Shown piece after piece: positions 31,718 through 44,185 of a DNA stretch of 64,000 nucleotides. The stretch is from Hemibagrus wyckioides (taxonomy: Eukaryota > Chordata > Actinopteri > Siluriformes > Bagridae). The notes beneath the pieces were generated by a model, which worked only from the letters and a program-made list of their open reading frames with translations, ran no database searches and was not told the origin of the DNA. The DNA lies in the NCBI RefSeq assembly GCF_019097595.1, contig NC_080715.1:6349073-6413072 (forward strand), read 5' to 3'. The translations under genes and the position numbers were made by a program. The first letter of the stretch is position 1. The number at the start of each line of letters is the position of its first letter.

Positions 31718-32149
31718 CACATATATTGCCAAAAGTATTCGCTCACCTGCCTTGACTTGCATATGAACTTAAGTGACATCCCATTCCTAATCCATAGGGT
31801 TCAATATGACGTCGGTCCACCCTTTGCAGCTATAACAGCTTCAACTCTTCTGGGAAGGCTGTCCACAAGGTTTAGGAGTGTGGAATACTGAGTATTTAGG
31901 AGTGTGACTGTGGAATATTTAGGAGCGAGGAAATTTCACGACTGGATTTGTTGCACAGGTGGCATCCTATCACAGTTCCACGCTGGAATTCACTGAGCTC
32001 CTGAGAGCGACCCATTCTTTCACAAATGTTTGTAAAAACAGTCTGCATGCCTAGGTGCTTGATTTTATACACCTGTGGCCATGGAAGTGATTGGAACACC
32101 TGATTCTGATTATTTGGATGGGTGAGCGAATACTTTTGGCAATATAGTG
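31718..32149. mobile_element. internally deleted Tc1 (432 bp)
   Basis: Both ends match the 37433-38667 Tc1 (ATATTGCCAAAAGTATTCGC and its complement), flanked by TA within a (TA)n run. About 800 bp, including the whole catalytic core, is missing. The junction is marked by a duplicated AGTATTTAGGAGTGTG-like stretch near 31879-31925, consistent with gap repair after excision (inference). Confidence 0.9.
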
Positions 32150-32159
32150 TATATATATA

Positions 32160-34115
32160 TATATATGTATATGAATATACAGAGAATATATACAGTGATA
32201 TTATGCTCCAAAATTTAACACACTCAATTTTCTGTCAACTCCTCACTTTCACAGCTAATCATATAGCAACACAGAATACACAGATTTCCCCTTGGTCTTC
32301 CTCAAGGTTTCTTTTATCTTTCTGCCATGCTGATGATCCGTGCCTGATAGCAGGAGTGTCAAGTGACTAAAAAAAGTCGCCCTGCTGTAGTCAAAAATCT
32401 CATATCCTTAAAGAAATCTTGTTGTGTTATAAGCCTTGTTCTTAAATCTAGTTATGAGTGATCAGAGCTCTTAGAACTCATAATCTGAGGTACTTACTGG
32501 TGGGCAATATTGGGTCAGTGAGACCATAGACAGTGAGAGAAATGTTTTGATTAACATCTCTCGAATTTTAGTAGTTGTACAATGTTTGGATAGGAGACAC
32601 CATAGGATAGGAGGATGGCACAGTATAAAATCTTAGCTGAATTCTATAACAAACCTCTAATCATAGACCTCAGATAAAAGAAACTGGAAGTTCTGAAAAG
32701 GAAGTTCCTCAAAAGTCAGTGTCAGTGTCAGTGGGCTTGGATAAGTGAAAATAATCCTTGATATAATGTTCATTATCATGATTCTCCTTACGTTTCATGT
32801 AGCTTTCCTGTGAATATATTGCATAATCCAGGATCATACAAAATATGACTGAAGTCTGAAATCAGGATTAGATGTAACAACAGATTGTTAACTTTTTTTT
32901 AGGTTGATCAATCTCAAAAGGAAATCCACTGAAGGGTTTGATAATTAGCCTAAGAGTTGAACTAAACCTTCTAAACTGAATGCAAAACTCAACAAAGAAC
33001 CTCCTTATCTTTCCATGCTTCGTGTCTGGGTCCAGATAAGGTTGGTATCAGTTCTCCAGCTTTAGAGTTCAGAGTTTGAAGGCCATTGTGTCATGAGTGG
33101 ACACTAAAAAAAGGACATAAAGACAGGAAAGAGGGTTAGAAAAACACAAGCCTCTGTGAGATTGTGATAGATTATACCAGAGGCACCTAACCTGTGAAAA
33201 AGCACCAAAACCTGATTTTGGCATATTATTTAATTGTGAGCTTTTCTCAGACTCCCTGAAAGCACACTTTTTCTGAAATAAACAATGCTTAAAAGACAAT
33301 AATTGTTGCAACTTTATTTTAAAAGCAGAATTTAGGCAAGACAATACAGAGAAATAGAAATGACTTTTGCCTCATGTCTATCATTATTTTCAGAATATTT
33401 GATAAATTGCATCTCTGAAATGTCTTCGTTGAGCAACAAATAAAAATTCAACAGTCAGCAGTAAAAGGTTCATTTCAGTGTTTTTAGCCGTATAACCTGA
33501 AACTTAGCAACTCTGATGAAGACTTTTGCTCCGTCCCAATCCAGTCATGTCATATATTTATAAATAAAAAAAAAAAGTCTTACGAACTACCCATCCTACT
33601 GTGGAAATTTTTTAAAGTTTAAATCGTTTTTTTAAAGGACATTACAAATGATTTATTATATTATATTTTTATTGGATTCCTGCTGGAATTTGTACTGAAA
33701 ATATGTTTGTTTAGTTCTGTGGTATTTTTCTGATTAAACAACAATTAAATGATTTTTTTTTTCTGTAGACCTCTTTCTCTGAAGAATGTCATCACAGTAA
33801 AATAAATAAATAATTAAATAAATAAATGAAAATTCAGTATGAATATCTTTCAAACATTTTTCATGCTTTTATTACCTAGCCATCGTTCATTAGGTGTAAG
33901 GAAGTATTATTTGCACAAATAATACGTTTGAAATATACAGAGTTTCGGAATATCAGCTGGGAAAGATGGAGTGTTTTAAAAATGATCTCATTCACCTGTA
34001 GTGTCTTGCCTTAAATAATAATTTAAAGTTGTGTTTAAACAACAGGAAAACATCTGTAAGGCGTCGGAAAAGATGAAAGGAGCAACGAATTCATGGCCAG
34101 TTCTTCTGTAATTAA

Positions 34116-34146
<31 letters not shown>

Positions 34147-34864
34147 TCAACCATCTGACATACTGAACACATTTCCGTGACTGATGAACACCAGGGCTGC
34201 TCTCTCTTTCTGTTTTTTTTCTTTTCTTTTTTTAATCTTCCTCTGATGGAATGTGATAGTGTTCATTTGGCACTAAAAAATCCTGCAGCTGTTTGTCCTG
34301 CTGTGTCACCGGATTAACACGAACTCCCAGATGGTGCTTAGTTTGGCTTTATTATACAGCAAAACTCATCCAGCATGCAGTTCAGTTCTCATGTCTGCTT
34401 TTTAAGCATGTTCCGAAAACGCAGTGGTTAAATTTTGCATTTAGTCTGACCAGGAATTAGCCACTTATATCTTAAAAGAAGACGTTAATATAAACCTGGG
34501 GACATTCATTTATGCTAATACACAATATGACACAATAAGATGCTGTTTATAGTCACTGACACGGATTTATGCGTTCTAAGCATTAAAGCGATTCTTCAAT
34601 ATTCAATTCTTAAAATCATCAATTTATTTTTTATTAAATATGTGTAGGAATAATTTAGATTGCATGTGCCTGTAGTCCTAGCTTACTAAAGTAATAAAAA
34701 TCAGTATTAATAAAAATATCAAGAAACCAGCAATTCAATTCTGCTTTACTTATACAATAATTTGATATTAAATTAGGCCATAGAGTAGAGTGTTTTTTAA
34801 TTTATTTATTTTTATTATTTATTTTTTTATTTTATTTATTTTATTTTTTTTTCTTTATTGTCAG

Positions 34865-34899
<35 letters not shown>

Positions 34900-34972
34900 G
34901 ACTTGGGAATGAGATTCTGTAATGTTCACCATTATGTGATTCATATATGCTACCAATAAAAAGACTTTACAA

Positions 34973-35022
<50 letters not shown>

Positions 35023-35080
35023 ATAGAAATAGAAATATTAATTTAAAAATCATGACAAAAAAAATCCAAAAATGCGATAA
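32160..35080. other. no gene seen; several microsatellites
   Basis: AT-rich sequence with (CA)n at 34119-34143, (TTA)n at 34867-34900 and (AAAT)n at 34977-35025. No coding signal was recognised. Confidence 0.6.
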
Positions 35081-35087
35081 TCCATCC

Positions 35088-35210
35088 ATCCGTCCATCCA
35101 TCCATTTTCCTAATTAGGGTCACGGGGATCTGCTGGAGATGCACATTGGGCAAAAGGCAGGGGTACACCCTGGACAGGTCACCAGTCCATCACAGGGCCA
35201 AATGTGATTA
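35088..35210 (-). mobile_element. SINE 3' part, second family
   Basis: ACACCCTGGACAGGTCACCA and TCCATCACAGGGCC are the same tail as in 7504-7766. The TCCATCCGTCCATCCATCCA run before it is the usual tail microsatellite. Confidence 0.7.
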
Positions 35211-35317
35211 TCCATAATCTGAAATTTGGATTATTCCACCATCAGTGGCTCTAGATCCTTAAAAATCATTTCTTAAAACAAACATCATGTAATATCTACT
35301 ACAGCTGCTTGCACTGC

Positions 35318-35830
35318 AGTATTCACCCCCTTGAATGATACCTGAATATATTTTAATTAAGCACTTGTATTTTAGTTCTGGTATTTACGATACCAATGGT
35401 CTTCATGTTAATATTCATGTTTGCAGTCTCAGTTTTGTTTGTTTTCATCGTGTTCATCCGCATTCGCCTGAAAAAACCCTGACGGTAGTGTTCCAAGCCG
35501 GAACTGAAATGCGTTATTGATTATATGCCATGAATCTATACAAAATAGCTGATAAAAACTTGCTAAAAAACTTCTGCTTAGTCTTTGTGATCCTATTATA
35601 TGCCGTTTCTATCCAGATTCACACCCGTGGGGGTGAAAACTTATGCAATCACAATGTTTACACAATTATTCATGAATCTTCCTAGAACTTTATTGATTTT
35701 TCTTTCTACTTTTGATATAACGAGCTATTTTGTGTAGATACAAGACAGATAATCTCAATTCAATTCCAGCTTGTTCCACTACAACATGTGGAAATGTTCC
35801 AGGGGGCAAATTCTTATGCATAGCATTGTA
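35318..35830. mobile_element. decayed DNA transposon remnant
   Basis: GTATTCACCCCCTTGAA on the left and later ACATGTGGAAATGTTCCAGG with GGGGGTGAAAACTTATGCAA resemble the ends and inner flanks of a Tc1-type element. The interior is not coding. Confidence 0.5.
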
Positions 35831-35899
35831 CCACATGGCCATGAGTGCCGTTAGCTGTTCTGTTAGTGACTGATCATCGCTCAGGGCTTCACAGGGCAA

Positions 35900-36780
35900 A
35901 ATTAAAACATCCTAATTTGCATGTGTGGTGAAGCAGCATTTCTGATGCATCGGCCATTTCTCATTTGAATGCATTCAGTATTAATTATCTCGCATGTGTA
36001 GAAAATAATGAAATGATGAATTATGAAAATGTCGAGTCATGAAAAAAAAAAAAATGAAACGAGGTCCAACCTTTTATTTACAGTGGGAAGTGCACTGTTT
36101 TATTGCCTGGATTTATTGTATTTAGAATTACACAAAATGGTAAAATATATACCTGATATGCTTGTGTGTATGTCTGCATATTCCCCTTTAAAGTTTCGGA
36201 CCGTGTAATCCCTGTTAATTCCCTGTCTTAGCTCCTCCTCTTTCCCTTTCTGCATCATGTCAGATTCGTATTAAGATCTAATTAGTCTAATCTCTTTCAT
36301 TTAAAATCTCTATAGGTTTGAATATTTTTGTTTTCATGTCATTTATCATTATGTTTAGTTTTCTGTCTGGGTCAGTGAGCTTCATCTTTCATGAGATATC
36401 TGTCACTCAGGATATACAAGAAGTAAGAAATTGTGTATTTAACTTTATTTCTTGTACATGTGTGGAGTCCTGCGTTCAACTTAATATCTTTTAAAGACAA
36501 TAACAAACATATGTATTTATATTCATAAGAAAATGGAGTTCATTCAGCGCTACACTGAGGAACGGTGACATGCCGTGATTTTGGATATACTGATAGCGAC
36601 TTATGACTTATGCTTATGTCTAGTGCTTGTCGTCTTATATTTTGCTCCCATAGTGAACACTGAGATCTGTGCAGTTAGAAAATTTCTTTGTGGGCTGATT
36701 TCAACATATATTGATGAAATAGATTAGATTAGACTAGACTAACTTTCTTCCATTGCTGAGACACAACTGTGTCCATTTAC
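35900..36780. other. no gene seen
   Basis: No exon-like or repeat structure that I can support. Confidence 0.5.
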
Positions 36781-36800
36781 TTTCTATATATATATATACA

Positions 36801-36881
<81 letters not shown>

Positions 36882-36895
36882 CAAATATATATATA
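36781..36895. repeat. (TA)n microsatellite
   Basis: About 110 bp of nearly pure TA with one CAG interruption near 36799. It could extrude a cruciform. Confidence 0.96.
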
Positions 36896-37432
36896 GTTCT
36901 GTTTGGATGGAAAATTAATATCTGCAGAGCCTGGTTTCCCCGTGGGCTACGAGCCAAAACGTAATAAACACAAGAATAAAAATTTAAGAAATACAACATG
37001 GCAAATTAAATGGATTGAATTCCCTCTTCTTAGCTTGGATGTCTCTGTAAATATACAAATAAGAAATAAGCAGTATATTAAAGTCAAGTCTACCAGAGAA
37101 GAACTTTTTTAATACAGAACGCTTTTTAGAGCTAAGTTTATGATGATTTATTTGAAATCCACACGAGACCCTGGTGAAGATAGAAGGAGACCTGACATGT
37201 CCTAAAATGGGTGGATGAAAGGGAATGGTTAATGTGGTTAAGACTACATTGGGCCCATGATGAGAGGTTACATCTTTGATGCAGTGGGTGTGTGAGGTAT
37301 AAATCATACAACATATGACCAAATGTTATTTTTGCTGGATTTCTTCATCAACCAAAGATTTAAGTGATTAATAATAATTCAGGTACTTTTCTTGAGAAAT
37401 TCATACAACCAAACTGACACACACTGGATATA

Positions 37433-38667
37433 CACTATATTGCCAAAAGTATTCGCTCACCCATCCAAATAATCAGAATCAGGTGTTCCAATCGCTTCCA
37501 TGGCCACAGGTGTATAAAATCAAGCACCTAGGCATGCAGACATTTGTGAAAGAATGGGTCGCTCTCAGGAGCTCAGTGAATTCCAGCGTGGAACTGTGAT
37601 AGGATGCCACCTGTGCAACAAATCCAGTCGTGAAATTTCCTCACTCCTAAATATTCCACAGTCAACTGTCAGCTGTATTATAAGAACGTGGAAGTGTTTG
37701 GGAACGACAGCAACTCAGCCACGAAGTGGTAGGCCACGTAAACTGACGGAGCGGGGTCAGCGGATGCTGAGGCGCATAGTGCGAAGAGGTCACCAACTTT
37801 CTGCAGAGTCAATCGCTACAGACCTCCAAACTTCATGTGGCCTTCAGATTAGCTCAAGAACAGTGCGCAGAGAGCTTCATGGAATGGGTTTCCATGGCCG
37901 AGCAGCTGCATCCAAGCCATACATCACCAAGTGCAATGCAAAGTGCCGGATGCAGTGGTGTAAAGCACGCCGCCACTGGACTCTAGAGCAGTGGAGACGC
38001 GTTCTCTGGAGTGACGAATCGCGCTTCTCCATCTGGCAATCTGATGGACGAGTCTGGGTTTGGCGGTTGCCAGGAGAACGGTACTTGTCTGACTGCATTG
38101 TGCCAAATGTAAAGTTTGGTGGAGGGGGGATTATGGTGTGGGGTTGTTTTTCAGGAGCTGGGCTTGGCCCCTTAGTTCCAGTGAAAGGAACTCTGAATGC
38201 TTCAGCATACCAAGACATTTTGGACAATTCCATGCTCCCAACTTTGTGGGAACAGTTTGGAGCTGGCCCCTTCCTCTTCCAACATGACTGTGCACCAGTG
38301 CACAAAGCAAGGTCCATAAAGACATGGATGACAGAGTCTGGTGTGGATGAACTTGACTGGCCTGCACAGAGTCCTGACCTCAACCCGATAGAACACCTTT
38401 GGGATGAATTAGAGCGGAGACTGAGAGCCAGGCCTTCTCGTCCAACATCAGTGTGTGACCTCACAAATGCGCTTCTGGAAGAAAGGTCAAAAATTCCCAT
38501 AAACACACTCCTAAACCTTGTGGACAGCCTTCCCAGAAGAGTTGAAGCTGTTATAGCTGCAAAGGGTGGACCGACTTCATATTGAACCCTATGGATTAGG
38601 AATGGGATGTCACTTAAGTTCATATGCGAGTCAAGGCAGGTGAGCGAATACTTTTGGCAATATAGTG
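37433..38667 (+). mobile_element. Tc1 element C, 1235 bp, perfect ends, open transposase
   Basis: The 29-bp inverted repeats beginning CACTATATTGCCAAAAG are identical at both ends, with TA at 37431-37432 and 38668-38669. Compared with elements A and B it lacks 13 bases in the 5' leader just before the ATG (TGTTTTTACAAAC-like). All coding features are present, making it the best candidate for an active copy here. Confidence 0.95.
37554..38585 (+). CDS. Tc1 transposase, intact 343 residues
   Basis: This cut-and-paste DDE transposase binds the inverted repeats and moves the element into TA sites. The order is an N-terminal paired-like helix-turn-helix ([20 protein letters not shown] through [11 protein letters not shown]), a GRPRKL basic motif, a second helix-turn-helix ([20 protein letters not shown]), then the core: LWSDESRF (first Asp), a [15 protein letters not shown] glycine box, [11 protein letters not shown] (second Asp) and [14 protein letters not shown] (Glu). 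Spacing is DD34E. The size fits Tc1 transposases (about 340). It differs from copies A and B at a few sites, e.g. CRMQW, VPNVKF and LLEERSK. Confidence 0.96.
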   Translation: MGRSQELSEFQRGTVIGCHLCNKSSREISSLLNIPQSTVSCIIRTWKCLGTTATQPRSGRPRKLTERGQRMLRRIVRRGHQLSAESIATDLQTSCGLQISSRTVRRELHGMGFHGRAAASKPYITKCNAKCRMQWCKARRHWTLEQWRRVLWSDESRFSIWQSDGRVWVWRLPGERYLSDCIVPNVKFGGGGIMVWGCFSGAGLGPLVPVKGTLNASAYQDILDNSMLPTLWEQFGAGPFLFQHDCAPVHKARSIKTWMTESGVDELDWPAQSPDLNPIEHLWDELERRLRARPSRPTSVCDLTNALLEERSKIPINTLLNLVDSLPRRVEAVIAAKGGPTSY

Positions 38668-38799
38668 TATTTTCTACCAATACAAAAAACAAGCTGATGT
38701 TATATAATGTATTACATACAGAGGTCTACATTCTATGCTTGTGTATTACGTATATATATATATATATATATGCCCAAGAAACATATCTTGTAGAGATTT

Positions 38800-38995
38800 C
38801 CATTTCATTTCTGGCATTTGGCAGATGCCCTTATCCAGAGAAACTTACATTTTATCTCAGTTTTATACAACTAAGCAACTGAAGGTTAAAGGCCTTACTC
38901 AGGGGCTAGCAGTGGTGTCTTGGTGGACCTGGGGATTGAACTCACAACCTTTTAATCAGTAAGCCATTGCCTTAACCACTTAGTTACCACATCCC
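38800..38995 (-). mobile_element. tRNA-derived SINE, third family
   Basis: On the minus strand there is a tRNA-like head (TAACTAAGTGGTTAAGGCAA, then GGTTGTGAGTTCAATCCCC) and a tail CTCTGGATAAGGGCATCTGC that is shared with the 3' end of L2-like LINEs. Sister copies are at 44673 and 53040. Confidence 0.8.
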
Positions 38996-39252
38996 CCCAG
39001 AGATCACTTACCAAATTGAATGCAGACACACTCACACAACTGAGAACTGCTCTCAACAGAGAACTACAGGGGTTGGACAATGAAACTGAAACACTGGCCA
39101 ATTTAGTGTTGGAGGTTTAATGGCTAAATTTGACCAGCCTGGTGGCCAATCTTCATTGATTGCACATTCCACCAGTAAGAGCAGAGTGTGAAGGTTTAAT
39201 CAGCAGAGTAATAGCACAGTTTTGCTTAAAATATTGCAATGCACACAACATT

Positions 39253-40019
39253 ATGGGAGACATATCAGAGTTCAAAAGAGGACAAATTGTTGGTGCACGT
39301 CTCTCTGGCGCATCTGTGACTAAGACAACAAGTCTTTGTGATGTATCAAGAGCCACGGTATCCAGGATAATGTCAGCGTACCACCAAGAAGGACGAACCA
39401 CATCCAACAGGAGTAACTGTGGACGCAAGAGGAAGCTGTCTGAAAGGGATGTCCGGGTGCTAACCCGGATTGTATCCAAAAAACATAAAACCACAGCTGC
39501 CCAACTCACTGCAGAATTAAATGTGCACCTCAACTCTCCACCAAAACTGTCCGTCAGGAGCTCCACAGGGTCAATGTACATGGCCGGGCTGCTATAGCCA
39601 AAACTTTGGTCACTCGTGCCAATGCCAAACGTCAGTTTCAATGGTGCCAGCAGCGAAAATCTTGGGCTGTGGACAATGTGAAACATGTATTGTTCTCTGA
39701 TGAGTCCACTTTCACTGTCTTTCCCACATCCGGGAGAGTTACGGTGTGGAGAAGCCCCAAAGAAGCGTACCACCCAGACTGTTGCATGCCCAGAGTGAAG
39801 CATGGGGGTGGATCAGTGATGGTTTGGGCTGCAATATCATGGCATTCCCTAGGCCCAATACTTGTGCTAGATGGGCGCGTCACTGCCAAGGACTACCGAA
39901 CCATTCTGGAGGACCATGTGCACCCAATGGTTCAAACATTGTATCCTGAAGGCAGTGCCGTGTATCAGGATGATAATGCACCAATACACACAGCAAGACT
40001 GGTGACAGAGTGCTGGTAA
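39253..40019 (+). pseudogene. Tc1-like transposase, frameshifted
   Basis: The first piece starts MGDISEFKRGQIVGARLSG with a helix-turn-helix (CDVSRATVSRIMSAYH) and a GRKRKLSERD motif. The frame shifts near 39597-39605. The second piece has VLFSDESTFTVF (first Asp), a HGGGSVMVWAA box and YQDDNAPIHTAR (second Asp), then runs into the insert. The C-terminal QSWFEEHL-like region and an NSIQPVWDILE region (where Tc1 has NPIE) follow after 40256. Confidence 0.85.
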
Positions 40020-40255
40020 AGAAAAGTAATACATACTTTTGATCATTGCAGGACCCGTAGATCGGCTTGACGATTCCAGGAGCTTCTTTCTTTGTTCCAG
40101 CTTCACATCTTGCAAAAGGACCGACATGATTAAAGACACATTTGTTCATTAAATGAAAAGTCAGCTGAAATGGGATATATTGACAAACTTGACCATGTTC
40201 AAATGCAGTTTCCAAACAGTGATGCCATTTTTTGCCCATACACACAGTCAAGACA
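40005..40255 (-). other. ~250-bp insert of unknown origin in the transposase
   Basis: It is flanked by an imperfect direct repeat of the target (ACACACAGCAAGACT at 39987 and ACACACAGTCAAGAC at 40242). The insert's minus strand has an open frame over its whole length (includes PFQLTFHLMNKCVFNHVGPF and EAPGIVKPIYGSCND). The product is not recognised. It may be a retroposed piece of a cellular gene or part of another element. Confidence 0.5.
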
Positions 40256-40440
40256 GTTCAGTCTTGGTTTGAGGAGCATCTGTATGAACTTTAACATCTG
40301 GCCTGGCCAGCTCAATCACCTGACATGAATAGCATTCAACCAGTGTGGGACATTTTGGAGAGAAGAGTGGGAAGCAGATTCCCTGCTACGACCTCTCTGA
40401 AGCAACTAGAAGATATTCTGCTAGATGAATGGTACAGAAG

Positions 40441-40443
40441 ATA

Positions 40444-40520
<77 letters not shown>
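40441..40520. repeat. (TATC)n microsatellite
   Basis: About 19 units, truncating the Tc1-like element. Confidence 0.96.
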
Positions 40521-40639
40521 ATATATGTAAAACTGATGACATGAAGTGTAAACTGAATTAAATAAAACAACAGACATTTTTTTGTTGCATAGCTATTCAT
40601 CCAGCTACGTAAAAAAAAAAAAAGCCGTAAGTCTTGGGT

Positions 40640-41196
40640 ATATTTCTTTAAACTCTACACATCTGGATCTTTATATTTTTGCCCAATCTTCTTCAGAGAA
40701 CTGCTCAAACGTTGTCAGGCTGGATGGAGACTATAGGTGAGCATCAATTTCAAGTCTCAAACTTTCAGATTATTGATGCTGAAATTGGAAAATTTAACCT
40801 CATAGGAATTACGTATTTGGTTCCATCCATCTCCCACTGCATTCCTACAACATGGTACTACCACCACCATGCTTCACAATGTGCACAGACTTCTCAGGGT
40901 GATTAGAAGTGTTAGGTTTCAACCAAAATATAGACTTTTATGCCAAGGCCAAAAAGATAATCGTGGTCTTATCAGACCAGAGACCTTTTTTGTCCACATG
41001 TTTGCTGAGAACTTTTTGTTCCATATGAATCTCAGCTTTATGGAGTGTCCAGGCTATGGCTACTCTCTGATTTCATCTTCCATTTGAACTGTGGATCTCT
41101 CTAGATGCTTTAGGGTTAGATTTGATTACTTTTCCTCTCTACCCAGTCACTGACTTTCACTGTTATGCCTGATTCTTTGCATTTTTCTTTTTGCCA

Positions 41197-41254
<58 letters not shown>

Positions 41255-41330
41255 CCCCCCACTTCACTATGAAAACACTACAAAATGTGGAAAAGTTCAA
41301 GGGGATGATTCTCATTTTCAGTAGAGAGCA
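40640..41330 (-). mobile_element. decayed Tc1-type remnant with (TA)n
   Basis: CTTATCAGACCAGAGACC, CACCACCATGCTTCACAATG and ACAAAATGTGGAAAAGTTCA are antisense Tc1 transposase and end sequences. A (TA)n run of about 26 units sits at 41201-41253. The remnant is non-coding. Confidence 0.7.
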
Positions 41331-41339
41331 GTATGAGTA

Positions 41340-42060
41340 CTTTGAGTGGTTCTGATCCTCAAAAAAAAGGAAGGTATCAACACTTATAACCGTCAGAATT
41401 TGTTACAATCCCGCATGATGACTTTGCTAGTTCAGTAAGGAAAGAGAATGGAAGGCTGCTTATGTAACTGGTTTTAAAACTGGGAGAAACTCTTGGAAAG
41501 TATTAGCAGCATCCCTTTTTGCAGGATATTTATCTATGGTAAACGATATTATGTTAGGGATTATGTTTGTATGAAAGTTATTTTCTACATGAGAGTTAAT
41601 ATTTTAATCACAAGGGTTCTTGTATCTCACATGAACAGCACTTTGCCATGGGTGTTGCATAATAATGAATATGCATGGATGGCACTTTTCAGGGTCATGT
41701 TACGCTTTTGGAGAAGCCGGAATCAGATTTATTCATCTACATCAGGCAGAGATCAGAGTGGGGATTTCATTAGGAGAAATGACATTAGTTCCCTCAGAAA
41801 GGACAAAGCTCTGACTGAGTTTTGCATGATCACGTTTGGACTTTTCAGCTTTTTTATGCCACAAAATAACTATGTTACTGTAGGAGCAAACGGCCTGCAG
41901 CAATACCAGGGGGTGATGTAATACACCTCAGTTAGCCTATGGAGGGCTCAATAATTGGGTAATGACTTAAATCAGCATTACATTAAACTCCATTTGCCCA
42001 ATGTTGTTGCCTTTCACACTTGTAATGTATAAGTTCTACTGGTTTTATTTAAACCTTTTA
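41340..42060. other. no gene seen
   Basis: A 142-codon plus-strand frame at 41493-41921 shows no recognisable domain or splice context. Confidence 0.5.
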
Positions 42061-42065
42061 TCTAC

Positions 42066-42260
42066 GTACACTGACCATGATGAGCAGTGACAGGTGAAAT
42101 GAATAACACTGAAGATCTGTGTCTTATATTTATTCCTTTACCTTATTTCTATTTGTTATTTGCCTATTGTTATAGCATGGACAGTTAAAGCATTTCAAAG
42201 CATTTCACTTCACGTCATGCTGTGTCTGTGTATGTGACAAATAAAATTGGAATTTGATTT
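42066..42260 (+). mobile_element. Tc1-like end fragment and retroposon tail
   Basis: 42066-42118 (GAGCAGTGACAGGTGAAATG) is the left end of the GATCAGGC family. 42180-42257 ends in ATGTGACAAATAAAATTGGA, the 3' tail type of fish retroposons. Confidence 0.6.
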
Positions 42261-42269
42261 AAATGTGTG

Positions 42270-42830
42270 TACGGCTAACAAGATGTTCAAGGTTAAAAAA
42301 TATTGTAATTAAGAACTGAGTGAAAAGCATGTGAAAACAAAAAATTACACAAACACTAGGAGTTACACTTGCAATATTAAGTGTGTCGGTTTTGTCACAT
42401 TAATCAGTGCAACTAGCACTATTTCCAGTTTAAGGTGAAAAACAAAAAACCCACACACACAAGAAGGTGGCAATTCATTTGCACCAGCAATATCATTCTC
42501 ATTGAATAAAACTTGAGCGTGTAAATGAAGACAACTTGAGAATTTATTCTGTGGCAATCAGGACAAGCAGGCAATGCCAATAAGGGATCATTTAGAATTA
42601 TAACGAAGGGCAGGGCAGACTTGAGAAACAAAATTAAACGCAGACATGAGCAGACAGAAATACACAAGAGGGTATAAATAGCCAAGCTAACACAATACAG
42701 CTGGACACATGAAGGAGACACGCACATGACAAAACAAGGGCAGAGAATGGAAAACTAAATCATATTCTAATAGTGTTTTTTTTTTTTACTTTATATTTTC
42801 TTTAGTAGTTTTTAGTAACCACATTTTATC
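42270..42830. other. no gene seen
   Basis: Two overlapping minus-strand frames near 42363-42727 have no recognisable homology or splice context. Confidence 0.5.
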
Positions 42831-42839
42831 TCTGTCGAG

Positions 42840-43070
42840 TGAATCCAGAGTCCTTCTTGGGAACAGTGTGTGTGAAATGGGAACAGAAGCCAGTCCTTTA
42901 TATGAGAGAATGCACACACTGATTCAGGAAACCAGTGAAGTAACACACACGGACACATTAGAACAGAACATGCAAAACTCCACACAGACAGTAACCTGAG
43001 CTCAGGATCTAACCGGTCATGAAGCTGTGAGGTGGCAATTCTACCTGCTACACCACCCCATCGCCTGGAA
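42840..43070 (-). mobile_element. decayed SINE, second family
   Basis: CATGCAAAACTCCACACAGA and CTGTGAGGTGGCAATTCTAC correspond to the body and head of the 7504-7766 family. Confidence 0.6.
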
Positions 43071-43164
43071 TTAGTTACAGAAAAAAGCGAATAATCAAAT
43101 GACAGATTTCTATTATATCAGACACACATCTTATAGCCTAGAGGGGCCCAAAAAATGTATATCT

Positions 43165-43635
43165 CGATGACACACACCAATCAGGCATAACATTATGACC
43201 TTTTGCTGCCAAAACAGCCCTGACCCATCAAGGAATGAACTCCACTAGATCCCTGAAGGTGTGCTGTGGTACCTGGCACCAAGATGTTAGCAGCAGATCC
43301 TTTAAGTACTGTAGAGGTCCCATCTCGCAACTTACAGGACTTAAAGGATTTTAAGGATACTTTTGATAGATACTGACCACTCCAGACCGGGAACACCCCA
43401 CAAGAGCTGCAGTTTTGGAGATGCTCTGATCCAGTCGTCTGTCACAATTTGGCCCTTCATCAAACTCGCTCAAATCCTTACACTTTTTTACACTCCATTT
43501 TTCCTGATTCTAACATCAACTTTGAGGACAAAATGTTCACTTGCTGCCTAATAAATCCCACCCACTAACAGGTGCCATGATGAGGAGATCATCAGTCTTA
43601 TTCACTTCACCTGTCAATGTTATGGCTGATCTTAA
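43165..43635 (-). mobile_element. degraded Tc1-like copy (GATCAGGCATAACATTATGA family)
   Basis: The left end is CCAATCAGGCATAACATTAT, with antisense C- and N-terminal transposase remnants and the middle deleted. The right end is eroded near 43630. Confidence 0.82.
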
Positions 43636-43689
43636 TGCTGAAAGACAATTTCTAGCTTGTTAACTTTTATTGTTAAACTCATACAATCA

Positions 43690-44185
43690 AAGAGGCTCCC
43701 CAGGGAGAGGTGGATCCTTGACCCTGGAGGATACAAATTTATGGAAATTCGTGCCAATTTCCCTTAGACTGAACAAGCTGCTGGGATGAGTAGTAAAATG
43801 CTCCAATCTAACTAGAAAGAAGTCCATTTGACATGAGTCAACTTCCAGATCATGATTATGTAGTTTTCTGGCTTTATCTGCATTTGACATTGCACTGAAC
43901 ACAGCTGTTACTATATCCCAAAGGTTTTTTCTTTTTCTCTATGAGTTCACTCTGTGCCCCATGTCTTTCCTTTAGCTCGCATGCGACAAAGTGAACTGCC
44001 TGGTTACAAAGACCACTTTCCCAGACAAATCATTCTATTACAGAGTCACCGTCTGCCTCCGGGGAGTCACACATGGCTTGATACGACACTTGTGGATTTT
44101 AGACAGAGAAAATGCTTCAAAAGTTCAAAAGATTATATGAACTTCACTGTTACTAGTGTTACAACTGGGTATGAGGAGTAAATCC
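43690..44185. other. unidentified, short open frames on both strands
   Basis: A minus-strand frame (43687-43902) and a plus-strand frame (43954-44181, preceded by CTTTCCTTTAG, a possible acceptor) are open. Neither product is recognised and there is no second exon. They may be repeat debris. Confidence 0.35.

Larger units (their letters stand above)
39067..40440 (+). mobile_element. Tc1-like element of another family, broken
   Basis: It starts CAGGGGTTGGACAATGAAAC after TA at 39065-39066. It contains a transposase in pieces (39253-39597 and 39606-40019 in different frames, then from about 40256), a foreign insert, and no right end: it stops at a TATC microsatellite at 40441. Confidence 0.85.

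Noticed and set aside
36781..36895. replication origin or regulatory AT island
   Set aside because: Pure TA microsatellite; similar runs occur at 18842, 41201 and 44737.
43954..44181. possible terminal exon after CTTTCCTTTAG
   Set aside because: A single exon with no partner donor nearby and no recognisable product.
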